A stretch of DNA of 64,000 nt from Homarus americanus. Lineage: Eukaryota > Arthropoda > Malacostraca > Decapoda > Nephropidae. Made by a program: the position numbers and the translations under genes. Location of the stretch: positions 1,018,001 through 1,082,000 of the forward strand of contig NW_024735442.1 in the NCBI RefSeq assembly GCF_018991925.1, in the 5' to 3' direction. Each line of letters begins with the position of its first letter. Position 1 is the stretch's first letter. The notes under the pieces were generated by a model, which saw only the letters and a program-made list of their open reading frames with translations, was not told the origin of the DNA and did no database searches. Shown here one piece after another: positions 43,750 to 56,244 of this stretch.

Positions 43750-44000
43750 GAGTGTGCCCCCCTGTGCTTGAGTCCTATGCTGCCCGCTTACCCGCTTTAC
43801 CCCCCCGAAAACCACCTATGCCATTGACAACCAATTCCTACCCTCAAACACTTCTGATACCCGCTTAAGTGCCCGATACCCGCTTTTACCCTTAATAACC
43901 GCCTATACCCACGACATACGGGTATACCTCTGATATTCGCCTGTCTCCTTGTACCCGCTCATACCCGACTGTAAATTTGCTTTCTGCTACCCGCTAATAA
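43750..44000. repeat. Degenerate TACCCGCTTTTACC repeat
   Basis: TACCCGCT or a close variant recurs about nine times at irregular spacing. Confidence 0.6.
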
Positions 44001-45654
44001 CACCGTTAACCTCACAACACTAACTGCGCACCACATTCACCTCGCTGAAATAAATCCTAAAGGTTGTGTGAATGTCAGTGTCTTTATCGGTAACCTGACA
44101 CACACACTCCTAGCACAACACAGACTGCCCACTTTCACCTCCGAGGGTCGTCATCTCTCAGCCACGAGTCGTTATGGTGGCAACAAACCTCAGGTCACGT
44201 GTGTTGTGTCGAGGAGGTAGTACCACAGGTAAACACAGGTTGAAGAGTTAATAAGTATCACCCGAGATAACCAATTAATATCGATATTCCCAGAGGACCG
44301 GTTCCTGGCCCTCCCTGGGGAACCTACCTGGTCTTGAGCGACAAACAAGCCGCTCCTCTGCCCCAAATACACACATACACACACACACACATATACTCGG
44401 TGTGAGGTTCAACTCCACATGTAGAGACCTGTTTACGCTTGGGGAGGAGCGGTTGTTGTAGTCGCAGATCTGCAGCAGCTGTCTATCGTCGCAGCGCCGT
44501 CAGTAGCAGGGAGCGTGAAGAGACAGCATCAAGATAGGACGCCGCAGAAGGGAACATGGTGTCAGGTAGTGAACGGGGGAGGGAGGGCGTGTTAGCCAGC
44601 CCCACTACCACCACCCACTTACCAGGGGCGGCGGTGGATCATCTACTTTAATTGTCTGGTGAAAGAACAACCATGTGTCACCTCTCATCTCCTCCCTCGC
44701 CATCCTGACAGCTCCTGCATTAGGTCTAGTGTCAGTTAAGCCACCGCTCCCGGGTAGTTGTCTATACATGACGGCTGGAGTACAATAAATAATAAGCAAC
44801 ATATAATACCAATACCCTCTAGAACACCACCACTAATAATCATTCTCGTTTACCCAGATCCACTTTCAATATTTTTCTTTCTCTCTCTCTCTCTCTCTTC
44901 CGTCGACCCGTTTCACCCGCCGCGGAGTAACAAGTAATAATAACAGCCTAATAAACAGGTAAAACTCTGGCGCGGATACCTAGGGAATCACCCGCGCGCA
45001 CCTTGTCTCCCGCGACCACCTTGGACACACAAACTCACATGTCATACTCGGCGGGTTCTCGTTGCCGCTTGCCTCGCCGGGTGGGACGTACTGCTGCCGG
45101 TGCCAAACCCAAGCTGCCAGACCTACGACCAACCTGCGATTTTAGTAAGATAACGGAAACAGACGACAAATATTTTACGAACGGTGCAAACACGAGTCAT
45201 AACGTCATTAAGAAAACAATAATAGAAAAAAAAGGAAAAAAAAAATTACATTACCCAGGAAAAAAAATACATCAGTTTACCCCAGTAACATAACTCTTCG
45301 TACTTATCCACCACGTTACACTAACTGCGGATGAGAATAAATTTACTATAACGTTAAAAATAAAACCCCAAACCACGTAACTCAGTACACGGGGTTAAGT
45401 CTCCTCCTCGCACGTGTCACCAGGGAGGGAAGGGCAGTGACGTAAACACTTGATAAATATTACAGGAGTGAGTTAAAGCTCCACATGATGACGTCACCAT
45501 TACCACTTCAGGAATCCGGGCATCACCTACCTGGCCACAACGGACTCTACCTTAACTAATTACATCCACTTAACACCTGTTGAGGGGGGGGGGGGAGAGA
45601 CTATTAAGGTAGGTGGTATTTATAAATGTTCTCATTCGTCTTAATTCGGTGGAT
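44001..45654. other. Mostly unique sequence, locally CpG-rich
   Basis: At 44410-44570 a CpG- and CAG-rich stretch ends in GGGAACATGGTGTCAGGTAG; ATG in fair Kozak context with a following GT could be a 5' exon, but this is weak. 44900-45160 is also CpG-rich (CGCGGATACC, CCCGCGCGCACC, CGCGACC). (CT)n at 44880-44898; poly-G at 45585. Confidence 0.3.
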
Positions 45655-45825
45655 GTACCCGACTCATCCTACCCGACCAAAGATGTATGTACCCGACTCA
45701 TCCTACCCGACCAAAGATGTATGTACCCGACTCATCCTACCCGACCAAAGATTTATGTACCCGACTCATCCTACCCGACCAAAGATTTATATGTACCCGA
45801 CTCACCTTACTAGACCAAATTAGTA
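45655..45825. repeat. 34 bp GTACCCGACTCATCCTACCC minisatellite
   Basis: Five units (GTACCCGACTCATCCTACCC then GACCAAAGATGTAT); related CTACCCGACACC words trail to 45870. Confidence 0.96.
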
Positions 45826-46320
45826 CCTGCTGTCTCATGCTACCCGACACCCGTATCTATACCCGAATATTATTTATCTATCCGACGAGGGAGGGGAGGG
45901 AGGTAGGGACCGACCCGACCAAGACCCGCAAAAACCAGGAACGGAGATGAAGGTCGGGTGGGGTGGGGGGGGGGTGTTAGGGAATTATAAGAGAGAGAGA
46001 GAGAGCAGTCATTTACACACCACCTCCTCTCCGTAAACCCCCTCCCAACCCACACCCAACCCCCTCCCAAGTATGTCCCCATAAGTTACCCATAAAACTC
46101 AAACATTCCATTTTATGCGTCACTCCAAATCGGCCAATTTCCTTCCACGGGGTCGTTAACGAGGCCAAATTACCTCGACGGTCAAAACCATAGTCTCTTA
46201 AAACCCACGAGTCTATCACTAATAACTTACTAAAGGCTCAGAACATTCCGTCTCGCCACACCTTGAATCACAGGTCAATGTTTCCCTTGTGGAGTGTGTT
46301 GAGGGCCAGCGTTGTCATCT
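45826..46320. other. Unique sequence
   Basis: Poly-G at 45967 and (GA)n at 45991. No supported gene. Confidence 0.4.
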
Positions 46321-46324
46321 AAAG

Positions 46325-46915
46325 GTGTTCATTAATACCTGGAGTTTTAATGGCGTTCAATTAATACCTGGAGTTATGGCGATCAATTAATCCCTGGAGT
46401 TATGACGTTCATTAATACCTGTAGTTATGGCGTTCAATTAATACCTGGAGTTTATTTGGCGTTCAATTAACACCTGGAGTTAAGGCGTTCATTAAAACCT
46501 GGAGTTATGGCGTTCAATTAATACCTGGAGTTATGGCAATCAATAAATACCTGGAGTTTAATAGCGTTCAATTAATGCCTGAAGTTTATTTGGCGTTCAA
46601 TTAATACCTGGGGTTTATTGGCGTTCAATTAATACCTGGAGTTTATTGTCTTTCAATTTTATCTGGAGTTATGGCGTTCATTAATACCTGGAGTTATGGC
46701 TATCAATATTACCTGGAGTTATGGCGTTCAATTATACCTGGAGTTAATTTGGCGTTCAATTATACCTGGAGTTATGGCGTTCATTAATACCTGGAGTTAT
46801 GGCTATCAATATTACCTGGAGATAAGGCGTTCAATTATACCTGGAGTTAATTTGGCATTCAATTATACCTGGAGTTATGGCGTTCATTATTACCTGGAGT
46901 TTATTTGAGGTTCAT
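46325..46915. repeat. 24-28 bp ATTAATACCTGGAGTTATGG minisatellite
   Basis: About 22 units of TACCTGGAGTTATGGCGTTCA(ATTAA) with TTTATTTGGCG and GCTATCAATAT variants. A few variant pairs recur, suggesting multi-unit duplication (for example 46690-46745 and 46795-46850). Confidence 0.95.
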
Positions 46916-46917
46916 TA

Positions 46918-47098
46918 GCGTGTGGCAAACAGGTGTTAGCGGTACGTGGGTGTGGCAAACAGGTGTTAATGGTGCGTGAGTGTGGCAGAAGAGGTGTTAG
47001 CGGTGCGTGAGTGTGGCAGAAGAGGTGTTAGTGGTGCGTGAGTGTGGTAGACAGGTGTTAGGGGTGCGTGAGTGTGGTAGACAGGTGTTAGTGGTGCG
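46918..47098. repeat. 31 bp GTGTGGCAGAAGAGGTGTTA minisatellite
   Basis: Six units of GTGTGGCAGAAGAGGTGTTA then GCGGTGCGTGA, directly abutting the previous array. Confidence 0.95.
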
Positions 47099-47342
47099 CA
47101 TGGTGCTGACAACATCCCCAGCACACCTTTAACTCTCCCCCCCTGGTGGTGAGCGCTGCCGTGTTGACACTTGGCGTTAAAGGGGAAGAGCCATAAATAT
47201 TGCCCTAACACCTGGAGACGACAAACCTGTAACTCTCTCATCTCCGGAGAGTTTACACAACGAGAAGAAGAAGAATAATTTACGGCTTAATCATACACGT
47301 AATGAGGGTTAATTATATTATTATGGGAATCTTACCTTGCCT
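47099..47342. other. Unique sequence
   Basis: No supported gene. Confidence 0.4.
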
Positions 47343-47558
47343 TTTCGCGTAACTAACAACAGGTAACTAAGTAATTAACAACTGGTAGTACTAATTAAAA
47401 TCGGGTGAAACATGTAATTAACACAAGGTAACTCTTATTAATAACAGGTAAACACGTAATTAATACGAGGTAATTATAACATAAGGTAACGCTGATTAAT
47501 ATCGGGTAACCATGTTAAAAATATCAGGTAAGTGAGTTATCAAGACTAGGTAAAACTG
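47343..47558. repeat. Degenerate AACAGGTAACTAAGTAATTA repeat
   Basis: About nine units of 20-28 bp built on (A/G)GGTAAC and TAATTAA. Confidence 0.8.
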
Positions 47559-47631
47559 AGGTGGCAAGCGTGCAGGTGTGAGGGAGTCGCCCCCGTGGAT
47601 TGTGGTTTGTTTACCTGCCGATTACCTGCGT

Positions 47632-47930
47632 GGGTGAGTGGGATTACCTAGGTGGGTAGGTGGGTGGGATTACTTGGGTGGTTGGTTGGGTGGGATTACT
47701 TGGGTGGTTGGTTGGGTGGGATTACTTGGGTGGGATTCCTTGGGTGGTTGGTTGGTTGGGTGGGATTACTTGGGTGGTTGGTTGGGTGGGATTACTTGGG
47801 TGGTTGGTTGGGTGGGATTACTTGGGTGGTTGGTTGGTTGGGTGGGATTACTTGGGTGGTTGGTTGGTTGGGATTACTTGGGTGGTTGGTTAGTGGGATT
47901 ACTTGGGTGGTTGGTTGGGTGGGATTCGAG
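47632..47930. repeat. 26 bp GTGGGATTACTTGGGTGGTT minisatellite
   Basis: About eleven units with variable numbers of GGTTGGTTGGG. All plus frames stay open as Gly/Trp/Leu low complexity. Confidence 0.96.
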
Positions 47931-47999
47931 GAGTATCGCAGACTACCTATTGATCCACCGCTGGTACTCCATCTATGAGAGGAGATGATACCCCCATTC

Positions 48000-48245
48000 C
48001 TCTCCCCCCTTCCTCATTCATCAGCTTCCTCACCCCTACCCCTCCACACCCCGTTCTTCCTTTCAAACCCCTCCCCCCTCACCCTCCACCCCGCCCTCCC
48101 CTCCCACCCCACCCCCCCACCCTCCCCTACCACACCTCACACCCCCCCCCTCACCCACCTCACACCCCTGCCCCTCCCACCCCACCTCACCCCTGCCCTC
48201 CCCCTCACCCCCTCCCACACCCCCACCCTCCCCCTCACCACTTAC
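48000..48245. repeat. C-rich CCCCACCCTCCCC tract
   Basis: About 245 bp of C-rich DNA without a strict unit. Confidence 0.8.
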
Positions 48246-48345
48246 TCTTCTCAGTTTGTGCCTCTTCCTCTATTTCGCTTCATACTGTAAACACCAAACA
48301 CAAGAGAGAGTCCTCACTGCCACAGGCACCCTGAGAAGAGGAGGA

Positions 48346-48490
48346 GGATCTTCTTCTTCTTTTATTTACTCTTTTTTTTCCTCCTCTTCACCCTCCTCCT
48401 CCTCTTCACCCTCCTCCACCTCCTCCTCTTCACCCTCCTCCTCCTCTTCACCCTCCTCCTCCTCTTCACCCTCCTCCTCTTCACCACCAG
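48346..48490. repeat. 15 bp TCACCCTCCTCCTCT minisatellite
   Basis: About eight units of TTCACCCTCCTCCTC. Confidence 0.93.
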
Positions 48491-48906
48491 GATCTTCTTC
48501 ACATTACTCCAAGATGTCAACAATAATTTCATTTCATCCGTTTTTTTTTTCTTTTCCCATAATATTTAAACACAACTTCCAGGTCTACTAACAACTCTCT
48601 GTAAAAGGCGACAAGTTCACAACCTCACACACTAAGTTGTTTTAATTGACCAAATAAAATAAAGATGATGTTTACGGTCCCCATTTTCTGTGACAACTTG
48701 ATGCAGAGAAAATTATTAAGTGGTGGGGGTCATCTCCTTCTCTTCTCCCTTTCTCCCTTTCTTTTTCTCCTTCTCTTCTTCTCCTTCTCCCTTTCTTCTT
48801 CTCCTACTCATTCTCTTCTTTTCCTTCTCCTTTTCCTTCTTTTCCTTCCTTCTTATTCTTATACGTTTTGTTAAATTCCACTTCAATTTCAACCTCCGCG
48901 AATTTT
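48491..48906. other. Unique sequence and TTCTCCTTCTC tract
   Basis: Polypyrimidine TTCTCCTTCTC at 48732-48850; the rest is unique. Confidence 0.5.
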
Positions 48907-49591
48907 AGGACGACGCGCCATAATGCCTGCACCTACTCACCACTAAAACGAACCTCAAGACGACGCGCCATAATGCCTGCACCTACTCACCACTAAAACG
49001 AACCTCAAGACGACGCGCCATAATGCCTGCACCTACTCACCACTCATAATGCCTGCACCTACTCACCACTAACACCAACCTCAGGACGACGCGCCACAAT
49101 GCCTGCACCTACGCGCCACTAACACCAACCTCAGGAAGACGCCATAATGCCTGCACCTACGCGCCACTAACACCAACCTCCAGGACGACGCGCCATAATG
49201 CCTGCACCTACTCACCATAACACCAACCTCAGGACGACGCGCCATAATGCCTGCACCTACTCACCACTAACGCCAACCTCAGGACGACGCGCCATAATGC
49301 CTGCACCTACTCACCACAAACACCAACCTCAGGGATGACGCGCCATAATGATACCTGCACCTACTCACCCACTAACACCAACCTCAGGACGACGCGCCAT
49401 AATGCCTGCACCTACTCACCACTAACAGCAACCTCAGGACGACGCGCCCATAATACACCACCTACTCACCTAACACCAACCTCAGGACGACGCGCCATAA
49501 TGCCTGCACCTACTCACCACTAACACCAACCTCAGGACGACGCGCCATAATGCCTGCACCTACGCGCCACTAACACCAACCTCTCCCTGAA
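48907..49591. repeat. 50 bp GACGACGCGCCATAATGCCT minisatellite
   Basis: About 13 units: GACGACGCGCCATAATGCCT, GCACCTACTCACCACTAACA, CCAACCTCAG. The first three have AAAACGAACCTCAA instead. Rich in CpG at GACGACGCGCC. Confidence 0.97.
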
Positions 49592-49699
49592 GAGTAACGA
49601 GGTGACCACCAACCATCCCAGCTGGTCTGACTGTACCCAGCTGGAGACTCCGCAACGACACACTCTTCACTCACCGTTAGAAGAAGCTGTGTTGGGAGG

Positions 49700-50330
49700 C
49701 TGAGGCAGGGAGGGAAGGGAGGGAGGCAGGGAGGGAAGGTAGGGAGGCAGGGAGGGAAGGTAGGGAGAAAAGCTGGGAGAAGAGTTAGAGAGGAAGGTTA
49801 GGGAGGGGATGAAGCTGAGGGAGGGGTAAAATTAGGGAGGGGGAAGTTAGGGAGGGGAGGAAGTTAAAGGAGGGGAATTGGGTTAGGGAAGGGAGGACGG
49901 AAAGGGAGGGGAAGGAGGTTAGGGCAGGAAGGGAGGTGATGGAGGGAAGGGAGGTGAGGACGGTTAGAGAAGGGAGGAAGGTGAGGGAGAGAAGGGACAT
50001 GGAGGGAAGGGAGACAGGGAGGGAGGAAAAGAAGGCAAGGATGAAAGGAAAGGCAAGGAGGAAAGAAGGTATGGGAGAATGGAGGAAGGGAGGAAAGAAA
50101 AAAAATAGGGAGGAGAGGCAGGGAGGAAGCTTAGGGAGGAAAGGACGGCGAGGGAGGAAAGGGAGGTTAGTGCGGGAAGGGAGGTGAGGGAGGGGAGAAA
50201 TGTGAAGGAGGGGAGGAAGGTATAGGAAGACAGGAAAGCTAGGGAGGGAGACATAGGTTAGGGAGGAAAGGGAGGGAAGGACGATTAGGGAAAGGGAGAA
50301 ACGGTGAGGGAAAGGTTGTAGGAGGACTGA
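49700..50330. repeat. Purine-rich GGGAGGAAGGTTAGGGAGG tract
   Basis: About 630 bp of GGGAGG(A)AAGGTKAGGGAGG words in loose tandem order. The 232-codon minus-strand frame (Leu/Ser/Pro) is compositional. Confidence 0.9.
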
Positions 50331-50887
50331 GAGAGACTGAGGGACGGAGATCAAAACATTCCAACTCCATCTAAACAGATTTCCACTTCCAAGAGGCTTT
50401 TGTTTACTTCTCAACCTCTCAGCTGTTGACGCCTGGCTGTGGGTTTTTTTTTTTGTCCCCCCCAGTTCCTGCTTCAGCGCCACCTACCGGATATACCTGT
50501 GACGACCTGCATTACCACCTGTCACACACAACACGGTCATTTAAAGGCCAATTTAAGGAAGCTGCCTTGTGTACGTGTTTTAATTTGATATAAAAAAAAA
50601 CACAAACACCATTTTCCAGTCACATCCCAAACACATAAATCTCTCAAGAAAATTAAGGTAATGAACGATGTCAACAAACACCTAAGGAACTACATTATCT
50701 TATAGCCTTATACTGTGCTTTTGTCTCTTCCTATATTTACTAAATCTCATTCGTCTCTCTCTCTCTCTCTCTACACACTTACGTTGTTCTTGTTCTCTCA
50801 CTCCACAGCCCAGAGGAGGAGAGAAGCAAAACGGAGACAGACTACAAGGAACCCTGGCTATTGTGAGGAGCCAAGGAATCCCTCCCT
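50331..50887. other. Unique sequence
   Basis: (CT)n at 50754-50772; no supported gene. Confidence 0.4.
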
Positions 50888-50888
50888 C

Positions 50889-50982
<94 letters not shown>
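50888..50982. repeat. (AC)n microsatellite
   Basis: About 47 AC units. Confidence 0.99.
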
Positions 50983-50983
<1 letters not shown>

Positions 50984-52665
50984 AAGAATCAACTTGTATG
51001 ACCACCCAAACTTCCCCTCAAACTCCAGTAAGATAATACCATCCCACAACAAATTCTGGAAATACACAGAATTCTCTCAACTCTGGGCACCCCCAACACT
51101 AAATAAACAAACAAACAAACAAATAAATAAATAAAAGTTTCCTATTGTTTTATACGAATCTGATCAGCAAAAAATCTATTGTTTATATAAAATAGAAATA
51201 AGACCTAAAACATAACAAAAAAAATAAATAACACGAAGGAAGAAATAAATTGACGGTCATAAAATAAATGGAGACAGAGAGAGAGAGAGAGAGAAGGGCC
51301 TGTAGGAGACGATGCTGGAGATATGACAGGAGGACAACAACCAGGAGACCGACACACTGGATGATTAACTTAATGGGGCAAGTCGCTGGCCAGAGATCGA
51401 GGCTGCTTCACGGATCCAAGCAGCAGGACTCCAGGTACAGCCAGAACACTCTCTTTACCACAATGAAGATGACTTAAACCACTGATAGAATTGAGACCGA
51501 GTAAAGTGTCTTTTGGTCAGGTTGTGATATTATGTTCCCGGTTGTAAATGATGTTTCCTAGATGACAGACACCACGAGGGAAAAAACAACAACAACTGAA
51601 CAACCTAAGCAAGAGTTGAGGGACCTTAGACCACCGCCTCAGGTTGGTCACGGCCCTCCAGGTTCGCCTCTTTCCAGGATTCATTCGTGGATTGTCTAGT
51701 CGTCCAGTCAGAATTCAATGCAATAAGACGCATTCCTATTCTATAATCCCTAACCGGAGATACGCCCGGGTGGGTTAAAGTCTCACTCGGAGTTGGGACT
51801 GACCATCATGTCGGAGTTTGTGTGTTTACATCAACCAAAAAGCTCGTGATACACTTTCTTTTTTCACCGCGGCGCCACTATTACGGTACAGTGTGGGGGA
51901 CATCCTCTCGGTCATATATTGAAGTATATCTGTCATGCTGTCACTCTTCCTCTCCTAACCTCCTTCTTCCCGTCCACACCACTCCTCCCCTCCATACCAC
52001 CATAAATTATACCATAAAAACAACAAAAAGAGCTTTTACATGAGTTAAGAGAGGCCTATCACCCTCGACCCTGCCAATAATACGCTGATGGAGGATAATA
52101 TGGAAACGAGCGCTTACATCCCTTCTTGGCGACCACTTCCTGGGCGAGGCTCTTCTGTCGCCAAGTCCACGTGACCACCCACCTCTCACACACCCAGCCT
52201 CACATCACCAGTAATATGACAGGGAATCACCAGGTCACAGCAGCCCTACAAGCTCTCTGGCAGAAGATGACATGATCCTCCTCCATCAGGTAGGTCTTCC
52301 CTCTTCAATCCTGACGGCGATCCCTCTATAACCGAGTTAAAAACAGTGGCCCTTCCTCGGTCCTCCTCACCTACATCTTGTAACATCAGAGTCAAAAAAC
52401 GCCAAGTAGGGCCCAGGGGACGTGTTCCTACTACGGCTTACGGTATTACCCTCCCACGCCTGAACCTGAAGACGTAACACGGAGGTCGATGAATGACAGG
52501 CACTGAATATATAGCGACTTTTTTGTGAATATCATTGTAGGTTATATTATGTAAATGAGGTCGTTGGGAAAGGAGCGTCCGTATCTGTGTGTTTCTGAGG
52601 CAGAGACGAGAGACGGAGAGACAGACATATGAATAAATTGCAGGGAGACAAACAGATGAATAACC

Positions 52666-52671
<6 letters not shown>
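50983..52671. other. Unique sequence
   Basis: (AAAC)/(AAAT) units at 51100-51135 and (GA)n at 51275-51292. No reliably supported exon. Confidence 0.4.

Positions 52672-52711
<40 letters not shown>
52672..52711. repeat. (GA)n microsatellite
   Basis: About 19 GA units. Confidence 0.97.
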
Positions 52712-52712
<1 letters not shown>

Positions 52713-54328
52713 TGAATAGGAATTAAAGAAAAGATAAATACAGATACTTAAGAGAAATATCAGAGATGGCAGAACATGGAAGTAAGAAAATGTGGAAAGA
52801 AAGAGAATAAGAAGACGAAGAAGATTCAAGAAAGGAAAGATGAAAAAAGAGAAAGAAGGGAAATAAAGGAAAGAAGTAAATAGAGAAATAATAATAACAA
52901 ACCACAACACCCAGTAATCATCTCTCTCTTTTTTACTTTAACTTTTGATTTAAATTCCTTCATCACTAACAGGGAATAAACGCAATGGAAACGAGTACTG
53001 AACGTGTTCCTTGGGTCAATCCTTCTTTGAATCGTTTTTCCTGTTCACCGTTACATTGCATTCCTAAACTGCCTATGTAACTATCTATCTTATCTATCTA
53101 TATGAAATGATCGGCCAGTCACAGGTAGTCTAAACACGATATAATTCTCGTCATATTTCTCAACCAATTTCCACGTTTGTTTTCTAAGGTTTATTATTAT
53201 TGGTTAGTAAGAATTAAAGCCAAAGCAAAGGACCCGACTGGAATTAAGCACCTGATGGCTTCGTTGGCTATCGTTGGTTAGTCGAATTGTCTTTCTGTTT
53301 CCCATTGGTTGTATATAGGACTGTGTATGTTAAGAGGTATATAATTAATTTGCTTCCCTCCCCCCCCCTGAGACATACAAAATAGCTGCTAGGCCCAGGT
53401 AGGTGAATAAGTTAATAGTTGTGTTTGTAAGTATATCGTAGGTTATAATGGTTGTTATAAAGCGGGGGTAAATATCATAAAAGATGGGTGTTATTATTAG
53501 CTGAATTAAAACCCAATTCAGAATAATCAGTATCGTCTATCAGTGATGTATCTAGTATTAAAACAACGGCAAACATTTAAACATCTTGAAAGTATCCCAG
53601 AGGCCACTGCCCACTACACGAGGCTCCCAGTACCAGCGGCAACGTTTTCTATGACAGTCACAAGTATCGGTATTAGAGAAAACTATAAGCTTGAGGGGAA
53701 ACTTAACTAGTAAATATTGGCAATGTTGTCATCCATTTCTAACATTTACCGTGACCGTCTTCAATATTTAATGTAAGTAGAACGAGGTAAATAACTTGAT
53801 GTTTAATTAGTACAGGTAAAGAGGGATTTTTCTAACACCCTGTACATAGTGATATTACTGACCATCTAAATTGTAAAACACCTTTACATTACTATCTAAC
53901 ATATAGCCCAAACATTCATTAACTTCATAACATTCCTTTAACCATGTAGTTACTTCTCTTAGTTAAATACATAATAAAAATAACAGTTATAAATTACAGT
54001 TATCTTTGTGTTATGACCAAACTGTGTGTTCATCTTACGGTCCTACACTGTTATTAATTATACCTCAATATCCAATTCCATCATCCACAAGATACACTAT
54101 ATGGATAATCTCTGACGTCACTATCTGCAGTTATCCAAATTCCTCCACTAAGGCTATCTTGTACAACCGTATGACGTCATTTAAGATTATTTCAAAACTT
54201 TCTCGGCTTTTAATTGGTTAATACGATTTACTGTTTACCATTATCTGTACACCTGTCCTGTCTATATATGCTGAGATAATATGAACGTATATGGTGATTC
54301 TTTTAATGAAGATCTAACACTCATACTG
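52712..54328. other. Long mostly unique, AT-rich sequence
   Basis: One of the longest stretches with few repeats; a CTAT patch at 53084-53102 and poly-C at 53361. No gene recognised. Confidence 0.45.
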
Positions 54329-55096
54329 TACTGTCGTGTTGCATCACATACAGTAAGACGCATCATGCTCTCCTACTGTCGTGTTGCATCACATACAGTA
54401 GGACGCATCATGCTCTCCTACTGTCGTGTTGCATCACATACAGTAGGACGCATCATGCTCTCCTACTGTCGTGTTGCATCACATACAGTAAGACGCATCA
54501 TGCTCTCCTGCTGTCGTGTTGCATCACATACAGTAGGACGCATCATGCTCTCCTGCTGTCGTGTTGCATCACATACAGTAGGACGCATCATGCTCTCCTA
54601 CTGTCGTGTTGCATCACATACAGTAGGACGCATCATACTCTCCTACTGTCGTGTTGCATCACATACAGTAAGACGCATCATGCTCTCCTACTGTCGTGTT
54701 GCATCACATACAGTAGAACACATAATACTCTCCTACTGTCGTGTTGCATCACATACAGTAGGACGCATCATGCTCTCCTACTGTCGTGTTGCATCACATA
54801 CAGTAGGACGCATCATGCTCTCCTACTGTCGTGTTGCATCACATACAGTAAGACGCATCATGCTCTCCTGCTGTCGTGTTGCATCACATACAGTAGGACG
54901 CATCATGCTCTCCTACTTTCGTGTTGCATCACATACAGTAAGGCGCATCATGCTCTCCTACTGTCGTGTTGCATCACATACAGTAGGACGCATCATGCTC
55001 TCCTACTGTCGTGTTGTATCACATACAGTAAGACGCATCATGCTCTCCTACTGTCGTGTTGCATCACATACAGTAGGACGCATCATGCCCTCCTAC
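54329..55096. repeat. 45 bp minisatellite, 17 units, highly homogeneous, in frame
   Basis: Each 45 bp unit reads TACTGTCGTGTTGCATCACA, TACAGTAGGACGCATCATGC, TCTCC. Most units differ at one to three sites (AGTAAGAC or AGTAGGAC; CTCCTA or CTCCTG). The period is exactly 15 codons, so a plus-strand frame from 54281 to 55249 stays open and would repeat SYCRVASHTVGRIML. Homogeneity and lack of slips are unusual here. Coding is unproven: there is no signal peptide or non-repeat domain, and flanking residues look random. TACTGT and ACAGTA form a dyad in each unit. Confidence 0.97.
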
Positions 55097-55619
55097 ATCT
55101 CGCTCGCTGTCCCTACTACTCCCCGGCACCTTGACAACATTAAGAGGGAGTATCAGATTAAACCCACATGTCATTTCTATTCTAGTTCCCTCCCTCCCCC
55201 TCCTTCACTTCCAGCTTTCCCTCCTCCTCACTTCTGTACTCTCAGTTAGAAGGTGAGGCTGAAAATATTACTGCAGGTCTTTGGATGACGATACGAGGTG
55301 AAGAACAGTTAAGTGGTCGGTATTGACTCCTTGTATATACTGTATGATGTATATTTCACTTGTACTGGGTACGAATACATCAGAATACATCTATAATGAG
55401 GTGTATTATTGTATTTAACCGATCAGAGTGTTTTTATCCATTGTTAGTGTTTATCTTGTGGCCTCTGTGCTCAAGGTCAGGCTGGAGTCAACAACACCAA
55501 CAGATACGAAGATAAATTTAAGAGTTTTAAAAGAGTTACAAGTTTAGTAATACCGATATTGCCCGACAGGTTAACCTCTCAGGAAAAGTCCACACAGCCT
55601 TCTGGACTAAGAGGAACAC
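55097..55619. other. Unique sequence
   Basis: No supported gene. Confidence 0.4.
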
Positions 55620-55865
55620 TTTAAAAAAGAAACAGTAAATATAACGCTAAAAGACCGTAAATTATCACGAAAGAAAACCGTTACCTAGTTTACTGTTATT
55701 TACCTGTTTTTTCCTTATAATTTACGGTAAGACACTGGTAAATAGTCGACTTAAAAGAAAACACTAAAATTGACACTAAGAAGACCGTTAAATTTACGGT
55801 TTAAGGCCGACAACCGAGCTGCTTATCCTGTGACCGTCAATATTAACGGATTTTCTTTTAACAGT
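55620..55865. repeat. Cluster of ACCGTAAATTA motifs in both orientations
   Basis: GACCGTAAATTA at about 55648 is inverted as TAATTTACGGTAAG at about 55719. ACCGTTAAATTTACGGTTT at about 55785 is itself a palindrome. Further ACCGT/ACGGT words lie at 55678 and 55833. It may be a foldback element or a degenerate repeat. Confidence 0.55.
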
Positions 55866-56244
55866 GAACCTGGCTTCTCACCTGCTGTACACGGTAGAAG
55901 AACGAAGTAAACAGTGTATTCAGCGACCAATAATACGAGCCCTAATGTTCCAACCCAGGCTGACTGACATACCTTACTACTAATATTAAAACTTACCTTA
56001 TAGTTTATTTCTTACCTTATTCTGCCACACACGACATTACTTCAGGTTTTTTCTTCAATTTATTCTAACAGCATATATCCCATTCTACCACAGTCAGCCT
56101 GGTTCAGCCCCCCTCCCCCCTCCTAATCACAAACGACGAGCCACAACAAGTCTTGGGCGACGATGATCTCGACGTTCAGGACGATGAGCAGCTGCAGCGT
56201 CGACGAGGAAGTAAACAACAAGAGAGAGACATAGGGGTACTCAC
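55866..56244. other. Intron (inferred), downstream of the 32-codon exon
   Basis: Read on the minus strand, this follows the donor GTGAGT at 56239-56244. A plus-strand frame overlaps the exon, but the splice signals support the minus strand. Confidence 0.4.

Noticed and set aside
49785..50483. 232-codon minus-strand frame
   Set aside because: Same reason: a GGGAGGAAGG tract read on the pyrimidine strand.
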